Of a DNA stretch of 64,000 nucleotides, positions 46,245-57,089 are shown piece by piece; position 1 is the first letter of the stretch; each line of letters starts with the position of its first letter. Position numbers and translations under genes: made by a program. The DNA lies in assembly GCA_021234155.1 (NCBI GenBank), contig JAJEKV010000489.1, positions 1 to 64,000 on the forward strand, written 5' to 3'. The notes beneath the pieces are model-generated. The model was not told where the DNA came from. It was given only the letters and a program-made list of their open reading frames with translations, and did no database searches. This stretch comes from Isoetes taiwanensis. Lineage: Eukaryota > Streptophyta > Lycopodiopsida > Isoetales > Isoetaceae.

Positions 46245-47430
46245 GTGGCAGAGACGTTTGCCCTTTTAAGTTACAAAGAAGGTTATATGGCAATAATAGT
46301 GTTGTTTTGGCAGAATTTTAATATGCTATATACTTTGCCCAATTCGTTTTGTATTTGGGGAGGGTATTTTGGCAATGGTGGGGACTATGATTTTGGTATC
46401 GTATTGTATGGAAAATGGTATAATTTGCCATGTGAGAGGAGCTTGGATGGTTATTGCTATTTTGGGTGCTTGGCAACTCCCTTTTTTCATGGATGTTTTC
46501 CCGAAGGCTCAATTGCAGATAAGGAAGGCCAACCAAATTTGGAAAGAAAATGTTTCTAATTTGTGCTCTTTACAATGGTATGCTTTTGCAACCCACGAGG
46601 CAAAGTTCGGAGGTTGTGAACATGCCTTAGGATATGTCGGTTGGAAGAGGACCTCGGTTTTTTCTCATAGCGGCATTCATTCCGGCGTGACTGGTGGTTC
46701 AGCGGCCTAGTCCCTTCGTGAGGCTTCATGCCACCGCTAATCGGTTCCTTAGCATCAAATCCGAGTCCTTTAGTTACCCATGAGGCGGTGGAGCGATTAG
46801 CATCGGACCGAAGTTCCTTAATTTTGTGGCTGCTCGCTCTGTAATACTTACCATTACGTGGAAAAGAAAAAGCCTATCTATTCAAGGGGGCTCCTTATAG
46901 CAATGGTGCTTCATTTGATCATCGGGGAGACCAATTTACAATTTCACATGCATGTTGCGAGGGGCATCTACGGGCCAATAGAATGCAAGCGGCGTAGGAT
47001 TTGCAAGCTATGGCATAAAGGCGGGGATTGGATGCGGCAAATTCATGGGAACGGTCGAAGCCAAATCCGAAATCCTGTTCGCGAGAGATAGAGGCCTGCA
47101 GCGAGGCGAATTTCCCTCACGGTTCCTTGCCAGGGCCTATGTAGTGTAGTTGGCGGGCTTTTGATCTTTCCCCTGATTCGGCCTTTCCCGGTTGAAGAAT
47201 TGTAAGCGTAAAAGCTATGGCAGGACGACGGTTCTTTTTAATTGCTTCAAGTGGTTTTTTTATCTTTCTTTTTTATTGCTTCAACCATACGTTCGTTCCA
47301 CACCATTGACAGTGGCATGTGTTTTTTCGCTCAAAATTCTAATGGCCATTGGTCTGGCACAATACTGGGAATATTCGCCAGATCAACGGTGGGGAGTAAA
47401 ACCTGAACGTGATGCCATACTTTGAATAAA
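46245..47430. other. higher-GC segment, possible organelle-derived insert
   Basis: From about 46600 to 47430 the base composition and texture differ from the surroundings (fewer A/T runs, more balanced GC). Open frames at 46369-46710, 46858-47091 and 47192-47425 lack any domain I recognise. The texture recalls plant mitochondrial intergenic DNA, but I cannot name a gene, so this is only a suspicion. Confidence 0.25.
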
Positions 47431-50400
47431 ACAAAAACTACATTACCCATGCTAATAGGTTTTGTTTCTATCCTCTTTATACTTAGCTAAAAATTAAGGG
47501 ATGTTATGCATTTGAAAAATGGGACTCTTGTCTAAAAGGAAAGTGGTATATTGCCACTCTTTTTTTTTATCAGGGAGCTAACAGTAGAATCCACAAACTC
47601 TCTGAAAAAATAATTCACTTCTACACAATTATGTTTGCCAAAATTGAAAAGGCAATCAATTAAGGGATTCTGCTGATGTCAATACAAAGCACGTTACTAA
47701 TGAATGAGGAAGTCAGATCTCGGGGGTTCTGTGAAGTGGAACTGAACGACTTGAAAATTCAGAATAATAGTATTTTGGATAAGATGGGCTTCTTAGGATG
47801 TTGAAATCCTGTGATTTGAGCACAATTAAATAGTCGACTACACCATGCAATCATTTACCAGCCACTTTTGTTTAAGCAAGTTCACCTGCCATCTTGTTTG
47901 CCTTGAAAATGTTACATAGTAGCTTTCAAATTATGTCTGATTTCAAATTATGTCTGATTTTACACTGTTATACATGATCCAACTTTCAAAATGCATGAAG
48001 TTTTATACTGCCACAGGTTCCACATCTTTCTCAATTATGCATGCAGGAGAGTGGGTTTCATCAGTCCCTTGATGAATGTGAAATGCTATGTGTTGGCACA
48101 TAGATCAATTTCTCTTGTATAACAGAAGCATTAGACACCAAAAATAAGCTCTGGTAATTGTACCTGCATGTATGACAGTTACTTATTGAGGGGTTATCCT
48201 GCATTTTTTATTTTCTGGGGTCGTACATTGCTACAAACTATCGCGTATACCTTGCTGCAAGCTGCATAAGGATTATAAAATGATTTATATCAATGTGAAG
48301 CAACCCTATGGCCTATAAGCATACATCTACTCTGAAAGATGTGAAGGAGCGTTCTAAGCATATACTTACTCTAAATAAGAACAAATAGATTCATAGCAAT
48401 AATAGTTAACTTACACTGGGGCTTTTACCTCTGCCAACCATCAATAGATGAAGCCAATGCGACAGGCAGAGAAAATAAGCAAGCAGCTGTAAATTTGCTC
48501 ACAAATAGATTCATAGCAATAATAGTTAACTTACACTGGGGCTTTTACCTCTGCCAACCATCAATAGATGAAGCCAATGCGACAGGCAGAGAAAATAAGC
48601 AAGCAGCTGTAAATTTGCTCTAATCATATTGCAAAGACCTACCTTTGAATCATTGATAACGTTTTTTGCCTCCATCACAGCTAGATTGATCTTGATCTCT
48701 AGTGTTGCAGCCCAGGGCCAAAATTCACCACCATGATTTCTAGTGTTGCAGCCCAAGGAACTCAACCCTGATAAAAATTAAGAATCTTCATACATGCATT
48801 GAAAGCAAGGGAACGTTATATACTGCTTTTGTCTGCAACATGCAAAGACAACATTTACTGTGCGACCATCATGCAAGCTATATAAGATAAATCACATCAT
48901 TTTCTAGATCCATTTACAGGATATGCTCAGTTGCATGCCTCCAAAGAATAGATTAACTACCATTTATTTTGTACTGCCATCCATGTCTAAGAAATTTTCT
49001 AAAGTTCCTTTCTATTTTCTTGATAAAAAGAAGCCAGATAACAATCCAAGCTTTTTATATGAACTCCTCTAAGCCATGCTAGCAGTTTATTGCAGAGTAG
49101 ACAAACAGAAGCCATTGATTAGGAAATGCTAGAGCGACAACAATATGATGTGTAAGAAAATGAGAGATCAAGTGGTTAATCCATTAATCATTCTAAACAC
49201 ATAGATGTATTAGAGGAAAGGACCCTAAACCAACAGTTCTGTTGCCAAATAACAGCAGAGAAAGTGGACTTTACAATTTTCAAGCCAATGTACAAAATTA
49301 TGATCTAGAGCCAAATGCAGAATCACAATTTCTAGTTGGAGATGACCTGCAAAGGTTTGTGTATTGTGAGCACATGTTTCCAACAGACTACTACTACAAA
49401 TGTTAACAGTAAGAGACTAAACTATAAAGGTTTATAAATAGTTTACTTATGATGCACTTCTCATCTAGCTTCAATTAAAACCTTTTGAATGTAATTTATT
49501 TCTCCAGCAGGCTGTAAACATACCCTTATGTTGCTGAAGAAAGCCGAAAATGGTCCAAAAAATACAGGGATTTTGCGCAAATGGGCAGCAACAATGTAGG
49601 ATCTTCGCAATTAGATTTTCAAATCAAATGCAAGACTAATCGAGATGATTACAGTTCGACACGTGTGTCATGACTGCATAACACATTCTGCAGTGTTAAA
49701 AGTTTGCTTTAAGAACATCAGAACCCTCTATATAGACACAGATACATGATGACAAACTAAGCAGAGCAACTCAATACTGCAAAAGAGACAGTTAGTCCTA
49801 TAAGACGTGCATATTCAAGATGGATCGTGCATATATATTTTGTGCCCCTTGTGGTTCATACTGTAAAAGAAACAATGTACCATCACCCACGCTCTAAGAA
49901 GCAATAGTGCATTAACAAAATAATTAATGAGTAATAATCTAAACTGGAAAGCAAGGAAAATGTTACCTGTAGTAAATTGTGAAGGCACAGTGACTACCTT
50001 TGAACTAATAAAAGATCAGAGGTGAAGTTCTAGGAATATACATTTGTCCCTCAATCTGGAAGCAACCACAAAACCAAAAGGTGTCGAAGTCAAATGTAGT
50101 GGTATCTCTTTGTCAAGCTAGTTAAGGGGAAAGCAATAAAGCACAGGATGTGAATGGAATGTAATCTACCTCAAGAGAACTCTAAATAGAATGGCAATCT
50201 TCTGTTTTACAATGTGACATGCGTTGCATAAAAGATTATAGAGCATAACATCTAGATAGAAAATAGTTGCAGACAAAGCTGCCAAAACTGAAAGAACAGA
50301 TGCATCATTATCATTCTTCTTTGTTTACAATAATGGAAATAGAGGTTTCTGTAAGTAATAGAAAATTTCACATTTACAAATGTAAATAAACTACATAGGC

Positions 50401-50649
50401 AGGTAAATGTTGCATACCCACATCGTCACTTTAGATCCATACAATGCAACTTTATGTAGCTTTACATCAATTGGATTGATATTGCTTTTCAAAACAATCT
50501 ATCTTCTGTCTTGCCATATCAATCTACTCAGCAAGAAAACCAACATGTATGCAGCATGGCAATAAACAAATCTACAAAGTAAAACTTACACAAACAATGA
50601 ACACAGATTGTGGAAGCCCATGATTGCAGATAATGCACTAACCAAAGCT
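47431..50649. other. unrecognised AT-rich region
   Basis: No gene recognised. Scattered gene-like phrases on the minus strand (around 48526-48765) may be exons of a lost gene. Contains the 120-bp duplication. Confidence 0.35.
48381..48620. repeat. perfect 120-bp tandem duplication
   Basis: 48381-48500 and 48501-48620 appear identical, starting ACAAATAGATTCATAGCAAT and ending AAATTTGCTC. Very recent, or an assembly duplication. Confidence 0.95.
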
Positions 50650-51098
50650 TCATTCCAGCCTGCAGGCTTTACACATCTTGGCTTGCTCTGGTGTAAAATA
50701 TGGCATCTTGGCTTGCTCTGGTGTAAAATATGACGTGACTAAAGCTCCTCTTCCAACAACTCTTGCCCAGGTATTCAGAACGCCATCTGAACAATGGAGA
50801 TCCATTATAGATGTCGATGCTCTCAAAAATGGATGCCGAAAATAATCTAAAGGGACCTTGGAAGTGAAACGCATCAGGCAAAAAATGGCTTCTCCCTTGC
50901 TTCGCAACTGGGTAAAATATACAGCAAATCCGACATAATATCAAGTGACCACAAACATAGCATGCACTCCTTGCCAATAAACTCCTTGCCGCAGAGAAAA
51001 TCCCTCATATAGATCTTCCTAAATGCCACCGACATGCATGCAGGTTGTGTGGCATCATTCTTTCTCGGATTAAGGGGGAATCCAAGAACCAAAATCAT
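50650..51098 (-). other. gene-like open frames with a 30-bp duplication
   Basis: Two overlapping minus-strand frames. One reads FRHPFLRASTSIMDLHCSDG, GVLNTWARVVGRGALVTSYF and then YFTPEQAKM twice, because a 30-bp unit is duplicated at 50674-50733. The style suggests a real exon, but I do not recognise the protein. Position within the TIR element and near Helitron ends fits a captured host fragment. Confidence 0.35.
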
Positions 51099-51654
51099 AG
51101 AAAAAAAATTAGATCATTTTTGGAAAGCAGAAAACTTTTTCGGCAGCCAAAAACCTTAAGAATCTTAGGAAATCGAATTGAGAAAAAATCCAAAAATATT
51201 TTCCACCAAACCGGAAAATCCCAAATTAACAAGATTGATACATAATTTCATTAAAACATCATACACTTTTCAAAGCAATCATATAGCAATTGAAAGTAAA
51301 GTTAATGTTATGAAAATGTTAAAGTTTCAAATATCCATCATCCGTATGTTATGCGACTGCAATTCCTCATCAATTGGGAGACTTTTCTCGGCTCTTCTGG
51401 GATTATTGCTATTTTTCTGCACATACCCGGGTGAATGTTAGTATTGTAATAGGTTATCGAGAGGAATATACAAGTGTGAAATTAGGCGACCGCCGTATTT
51501 AAGCCTAGCTTCACGTCCAATAACATATTTATTAATGTTATGGAAGTGTTGCTTAAAGGGGCATTGTGCAAAAAGAATTCAATTAACTAAGAAAAAATGC
51601 GTTGTGTAACTAAAGAATTAAAATTAAGTTAAAAAAAATCAATTTCAGAACTAA
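51099..51654. other. unrecognised AT-rich sequence
   Basis: No gene or element end recognised. A GGCGACCGCCG motif near 51487 resembles the ATTGGGCGGTCGCC modules further right. Confidence 0.35.
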
Positions 51655-51860
51655 AGCTAACCTAACCTAACCCTAACGGCTAACCCTAACACAGCTTCTA
51701 ACGGCTAACCCTAACACAGATTCTATCCAGGTATGGCCTAACGGCTAACCCCTATGACTTTGAGCTATGCAAAAAAAACCTATTGAGGTATGGTATGGCT
51801 GACGCGGTGGCGGGTATGGCGAGCTTGAAACTTGTAGGGTATGGCCGAGATGGCGGGTAT
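51655..51860. repeat. telomere-like CTAACC repeats and GGTATGGC minisatellite
   Basis: About six CTAACCCTAAC-type phrases between 51658 and 51752, mixed with CGGCTAAC, close to the plant telomere unit CCCTAAA but with C in place of an A. Then GGTATGGC/GGCGGGTATGGC repeats at about 51785-51870. Confidence 0.6.
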
Positions 51861-52439
51861 GGCGGTATGACCTAGCTCGAGATCTTTGTGTTTTAGGGCC
51901 AAGCTTCGATCTTGCTATTGGAAGAAGAAGCTCATGGGCCGAGGTTTTTGGCACCATGATCAGATTGAAATCATCCCAGATGAGCGAGGGGCAGCAGAAT
52001 CACTCCTTCATTTGTGGCCTTCCACGGACACAATATTTCATCGAGAGATGCGGTAGAAAGTAGGGGCTGCCATGAATCTGCTAGTATTATTGTCTTTGCC
52101 ATAAATCCTGTTAGTATTACTGCCACGAATCCTGCTACTGTATTTCAAAGTAGTTCCTGGAGCTGTAGATGCAGCCATAATGGTTGAAATATTATAAGGA
52201 TGAAGGATTTGCTTCAAATGGTGCTCGTTTTGAGGCATGTCTGCTTCGAAGGATATAAGAAAATATTAAGTTTAACAGGATTTGTGCATCAGGAATTGCT
52301 TCAAAGAGCATATGTGGCAGGCAAATTGATGTGAAGCCCAATGGGAAATGTGGTTCCAGAAATCAATTGGACACAAGGATTTGAGCACAAGGAATTCCAT
52401 GCGCACAGAATTCTAGAGAAGGGGTTCAAGGAGGCTGAT
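51861..52439. other. unrecognised sequence with short repeats
   Basis: A repeated phrase GCCATGAATCTGCTAGTATTA / GCCATAAATCCTGTTAGTATT / GCCACGAATCCTGCTACTGTA occurs at 52068-52145. No gene recognised. Confidence 0.35.
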
Positions 52440-52795
52440 GCAGTTGTAATGGCCTGCAAATTGGGCGGTCGCCGGATTTCTTGCCAGGCAGGACTAGGAC
52501 TGAGTTACAGTTACTAGACAAGACAAGAGGTAAGAAAATGATGCTCCTGCAAATTTCTTGCCGGATTTCTTGCCAGACATGACTCACTTATAGTTATTAG
52601 TTACTAGACTACAGGTTCCTAGACAAGACAAGATTTAAATAAAATGAGTGATCGTCCTGCAAATTGGGCGGACGCCAGGTTTCTTGCCAGACAGGACTAG
52701 ACGAGAGGTAAAAAAAATAAACCGTCACAAGATAGACAAGACCATTGTTAAGGGCCTTGAAATTGGGCGGTCGCCCAATTTCAGGTACAAGCTGC
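52440..52795. repeat. degenerate tandem modules around ATTGGGCGGTCGCC
   Basis: Three to four modules contain CCTGCAAATTGGGCGG, TTTCTTGCCAG(A/G)CAGGACTAG and TAGACAAGACAAGA. The last ends in an 11-bp perfect inverted repeat GAAATTGGGCG/CGCCCAATTTC (52760-52784). Related single motifs recur at 55880-56170. Confidence 0.7.
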
Positions 52796-52838
52796 ACTTG
52801 GAGATATATGGTGAACAATATCTACATTACAATACATA

Positions 52839-54688
52839 CTAGTAATGGTGCCCAGCGTTGCTGGGCAAATGTTGGGAACATTTGTGGATGGAAACCTATT
52901 CACCTCAGACTCATTAACCAAGTCCATCATATCTAGGCTCTAAGAGGTTTTTGTGCATTTGATAACCTTCCCTTTGCTCTATCATGCATATCCTTTTTTT
53001 CTCATTTTTCTTACACACTTTCTTTTTTCCCTTTTCTTATTTTCCCTGCACATTTACTTTTCTCCTTCTCTCTTTTTTTTTTCTTTTCTTTTTACCCTCT
53101 TCTCCCTCCTCTTTTCTTTCCTTTTCTCCTTCTCATTTTTCCCTTTCCCTTTCCCTTTTTTTGACGGCTTTTTTCCTTCCCTTTTCACCTTTCTCCACCC
53201 TTCCCATTTTTCTCATGCTCTTTTTTCCCTTTCCTTTTGCTTTTCTCTTTTCCCTTCCCTTTTCTCATGCCCTTTTTGCATTCCCTTTTCCCCACCTTTT
53301 TTTTATGTTTTTCTTCCTCTCCTCACCCTCTTCTTCTTTATCTCATGTCTCTTTTTTCCCATTTTCTTCTTCTTTTTTTCTCATGCCTTTTTTCCTTTCC
53401 TTCCCCCCTTTCCGCCTCCCTTTTTCTTTTTGCCTTTCCTTCTTTTTTCATCATTTCCCCACCCTTTCCCTTTTTCTCGTGCTCTTTTCCTCTTTCCTTC
53501 CCCCCTTTCCCTTTCCCTTTCCCTTTCCCTTTCCCTTTCCCTTTTTCCTTTTTCCTTTTCCCTTTTTCCTATGTATTTTACCATTCCCTTTTTTTCCACT
53601 TTTTTTTACTTGCCTTTTCTTCCGCCTTTCCCTACCCTCTTCCCCTCTTCCCCATCCCTATTCCCCTTTTTTCTTTTTCTTTTCCCTTTCCCCATGCTCT
53701 TTTTCCCTTTATTTTTACCCTTTCCTCACCCTTTCCCTCTTCCAGTTTTTTCCGTGCCCTTTTTCCCTTCCTCTTTTCCATTTTCCCTCCTTATTCCCCG
53801 TGTTCTTTTTTCTTTCCCCTTTCCCTTTTCGCCTCCCATTTCCTTTTTCCTTTTCCTTCTTTTTTTCATCCTTTTCTCTTTTTCCATGCCCTTTTCCTCT
53901 TTCCTTTCCACTCTTTTTTTTCCTTCTCTCTTTTCCTTTCCATTTTCCCACCCTTTTTCCATTCCATTTTTTCCACCTTTTTCACATGCCCTTTTTCCTC
54001 CTTTTCCCACCCTCTTCCCCTTTTCCCTTTTCCTCTTTTTCTATTCCATGTTTTATGTTCTCTTTTTGCTTTTCGCTTTTCCCTTTTTCCCTTTCTTTTT
54101 TTCCTTTCCTCACCCTTTTCCTCTTCTCGTGCCACTTTCTCTTTCCTCTCTCATTTCCCTCTCCCTTTTCCCTTTTTCGCTCTCCTTTCGCTCTCCTTTC
54201 CCTCTCCTTTTTCCTTCCCTTTCTATTTTTCCATGCCCTTTTTTCCTTCTCTCCATCATTCTTATCTTCCCCTTTTTCCCTTCCGTCACCCTTTCCGTCT
54301 TCACCTTTTTTCCCGTTGCCCTATTTTTCTTCCTTTTCCTCCCTTCCCCTTTTCTTTTCCCTTATTATGTCCTCACCCTTTCCCCCTTCTCCTTTTCATA
54401 GTGTCCTTTTTTCCTTCCTTTTTCTCCCTTTCTTTTTCTTTCCCTTTTTCGTGCTCTTTTCCCTTTCCTTTTCCCTTCTCCGTCTTTCCCTTTTACCCGT
54501 GCCTTTTTGCCTCTCACTTTGCCCTTTTCTCTGCCATTTTCCCTTTCCTCTTAAGAGATCAGAGCATGGCCAATCACGGTGGTGGGAAGTTGTGCGATAA
54601 ATCTCGGCCTTTGAATGCAATCAGACGATCTCAACTATCTAAATTAGGGTTTGATTCAAGACATACGCTAAAACTTTATAATATAAGA
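52839..54688 (-). mobile_element. complete Helitron, 1.85 kb, polypurine type
   Basis: Minus strand: 5' end TCTTATATTATAAAGTTTTA at 54688, 3' end hairpin GCCCAGC-AAC-GCTGGGC, ACCATTA, CTAG at 52839. Inserted between A (52838) and T (54689). The 5' end matches that of the Helitron at 26213-29410 (TATTATAAAGTTTTAG(T/C)GTATGTC). The body is nearly all a purine run on this strand. No coding capacity; non-autonomous. Confidence 0.88.
52980..54560. repeat. 1.6 kb polypyrimidine tract
   Basis: Plus strand almost entirely C and T, with TTTCCC units (a CCCTTT run at 53507-53545) and occasional CATGC, CACC and GCC breaks. All three plus-strand frames stay open for about 480-540 codons of Phe, Ser, Pro and Leu because stop codons need purines. 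Such mirror-rich purine/pyrimidine DNA can form triplex (H-DNA). Confidence 0.95.
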
Positions 54689-57085
54689 TATTTCCTTCAC
54701 ATGTTTGTATTCAATATGCTAGAGAAGCACACTACAATTATTCATTGAGCATATTTCAATCATTTTTTGTTTATTATTGTTTCTAACGTCTATCAAATAT
54801 TATAGTTAGCTCATGCTTCAATCATTTCTTTTTTATTTAATTATTATTAACATTGCTCATGTGTATCGAATCTTCTATCTAACATGGTTATCCTCCTCAC
54901 ATTTTTAATGGCTTATGCACACAATACCATCCTTTAAAAGTTTAATGCATGTCCAAATACAAGGGAGATGTGAACATCTATACGAAAAAAATAAAAAACA
55001 ATAGATAAAGGAGATGCACCTACCTTTGACAGTCTTGAAACAAGCTAAAACACTTCAAAATGTCTTCTAGATGATGGGCGCCCTGGTGAAAGAGGACCAC
55101 AGAATGGAGAAGGAAGAAAAGACGACCTTGCATCTTTCAAATGAGGTCTTAACATGAGCAAAAATAAGTCCAAAAAGACTTCATGCATGATGAACACGTG
55201 GAACGTAGTAAAAGGTATAGGGCATATTTGGTGGGCCCATAATGCGTCATTAAATAAACCCCCCTTTTCATTAGCATTTCAAATTTCAAATTAAAGTGGC
55301 CACGTCGACCATCCACGTGGTTGTCAAAATTCAAATTCAAATTCCCCTCCCCCAAATCAATATTGCCTCCGGGCATCTCGCCATCATTGTCATTACGCGC
55401 CCTCAACTAGGCTTGTGTGGGCTGACTTTCAATTAGGCGTTTGTGGACGGCTCTCAACTAGGCGCTTTGCCTCCACAACATAAGTTTTCGTGTTTACATT
55501 AGCATGTAGCATGCGCTAGTGCAAAGCGCTAGTACTTCCATGTTTTGCTGCCATTTTCTTGCAATTCTAGAGTATTTTTAATGTAACTCTAACATATCAT
55601 TGAGCATTCCGGCTAATGAAAATCTAAGTACCTATGTTTCTGTAAGCTTATTACAGCCTGCAGTGACAAAGTGAAGAGCCTACCTGTAGGCTTGAAGATG
55701 AGGTAAGAGTTTTTGTTATTTGAAATCACATAGCTAGTTGTGGTAGAGTTTGCATTAGACTATGTGTAGATATTGTTGTTGTCAGATGGGGTGTTTGGAA
55801 GTGAACATATATGGCTCAGCACACACCCAACTCGGTGCCCCAAAGTTGTTAGGCAAGTTGTTTTGGGGTCCAATTTTGGAGCTGGTGCACTAAAAAAGCG
55901 GTGAGGCGACCAATATGGAGAGCCGGATGGGTGGGCGTCCAATTTCGTGCATCAAATAGGGCCCAATTTAAAAAAAAAAAAAAAAAAAAGACCTCAAATT
56001 CGGCGCCCGCCCAGTTTGGATGCACCGAATCCCAATTTGAGCTTATCAATTTGGGCTGAGGCTCAATCTCTCTCTCTTTCTCTCTGTTTTTTTTTTAAGA
56101 CAATTTCACCAAGTTTAGATATAATTTTCGTATGTATTTCGTGCTTGGAAACGAGGCGAGCGCCCAATTTGTAATGATATATCTTTTGCTATTTTGCAGA
56201 TTTCAAGACAATGTAAGAGGTATTTGAAGTCAGGGTCATACACTCTAGGAGAGGATAAATGCTCATAAATAGAGGTATGGCATCACAATACCTAACCGGG
56301 GAAGGGTCTCGTATCCTTTATGAGACCAGATGTTCTGATTATGTGACACGCTTCTAGGATTGAACACTATGGATGTGTTCGACACCCACAGTTCCATCCG
56401 GCCTTGGCAATCTCAACATTCATTTTTTGGACTATTTCATTATATATGGACTACTACAATGACAAAGCTATATGTGCCATCCAAGACTTGAGCTCTTGGA
56501 CTTTTGACAAGAAGGCCTTCAGTATACCAGCGGCCTCACTATAAGAACATGAATGTCCATTTGACGAGCCATCCATGAAGGTCTTACGATGAGATTTCTC
56601 TTGCAACTGGACGATTCATTTGTACCAAACAGAAATAGGTATGTGATTTCATATCTTTTACATATATTTCAATAACATGTGCACATCGTTGATGATGATG
56701 AGAGGTTGACTGCGCACTCGGGGCCTCTAGTTTTTGAGTTTGAGAATGATCGGTCATGTACCACAAAGCGTCAAGCCATCACCGCGAGGAGCATTGATCC
56801 GTGAAAGGATAAACCTATGCCCTGATGATGTCTTGTGTCTGACGTGGGAGACGGAAGCCAATGACTGCTAGTGACTACATAGAGATAGAGGCTATCGACT
56901 ATGCTTGGGAACCGTCAAACAAGAAGAAGATACCCATTACTATAAAGATACCCGTGCATGCTGCGGAGGCATATGCAGCACTCGCATGGGATGTCAATTA
57001 GTATATGGAAAAGAGTCATTGATGCGAGAATTTCAAAAATGGTCCATAAATTCAGGTTTTGTCCGAAAATAATGAAATTGTGCTT
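54689..57085. other. right part of the TIR element, non-coding
   Basis: AT-rich sequence to about 55100, then mixed sequence. An A run at 55971-55989 and a CT microsatellite at 56068-56087. GGCG..CGCCCAATTT motifs at 55880-56170 echo the modules at 52440-52795. No gene recognised; open frames (55149-55406, 55849-56049) lack a signature. Confidence 0.4.
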
Positions 57086-57089
57086 ATGA

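Larger units (their letters stand above)
44996..57085. mobile_element. 12.1 kb TIR element interrupting the gypsy copy
   Basis: Its ends coincide with a break in gypsy RT: the left part stops at 44995 and the right part resumes at 57086-57090. Left end AAGCACTGTTTCATTATATA and reverse-complemented right end AAGCACAATTTCATTATTTT are an imperfect inverted repeat (20 of 25 positions match). ATGA flanks both sides (44992-44995 and 57086-57089), a candidate 4-bp target duplication. No transposase recognised, so the superfamily is open. It contains two Helitron insertions and unrecognised gene-like pieces. A second copy of TTTCATTATATATGGACT lies at 56435-56452. Confidence 0.65.

Noticed and set aside
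52953-54748. Very long open frames (480-540 codons) rich in Phe, Ser, Pro and Leu.
   Set aside because: Caused by a polypyrimidine tract; stop codons need purines, and all three frames are open together.
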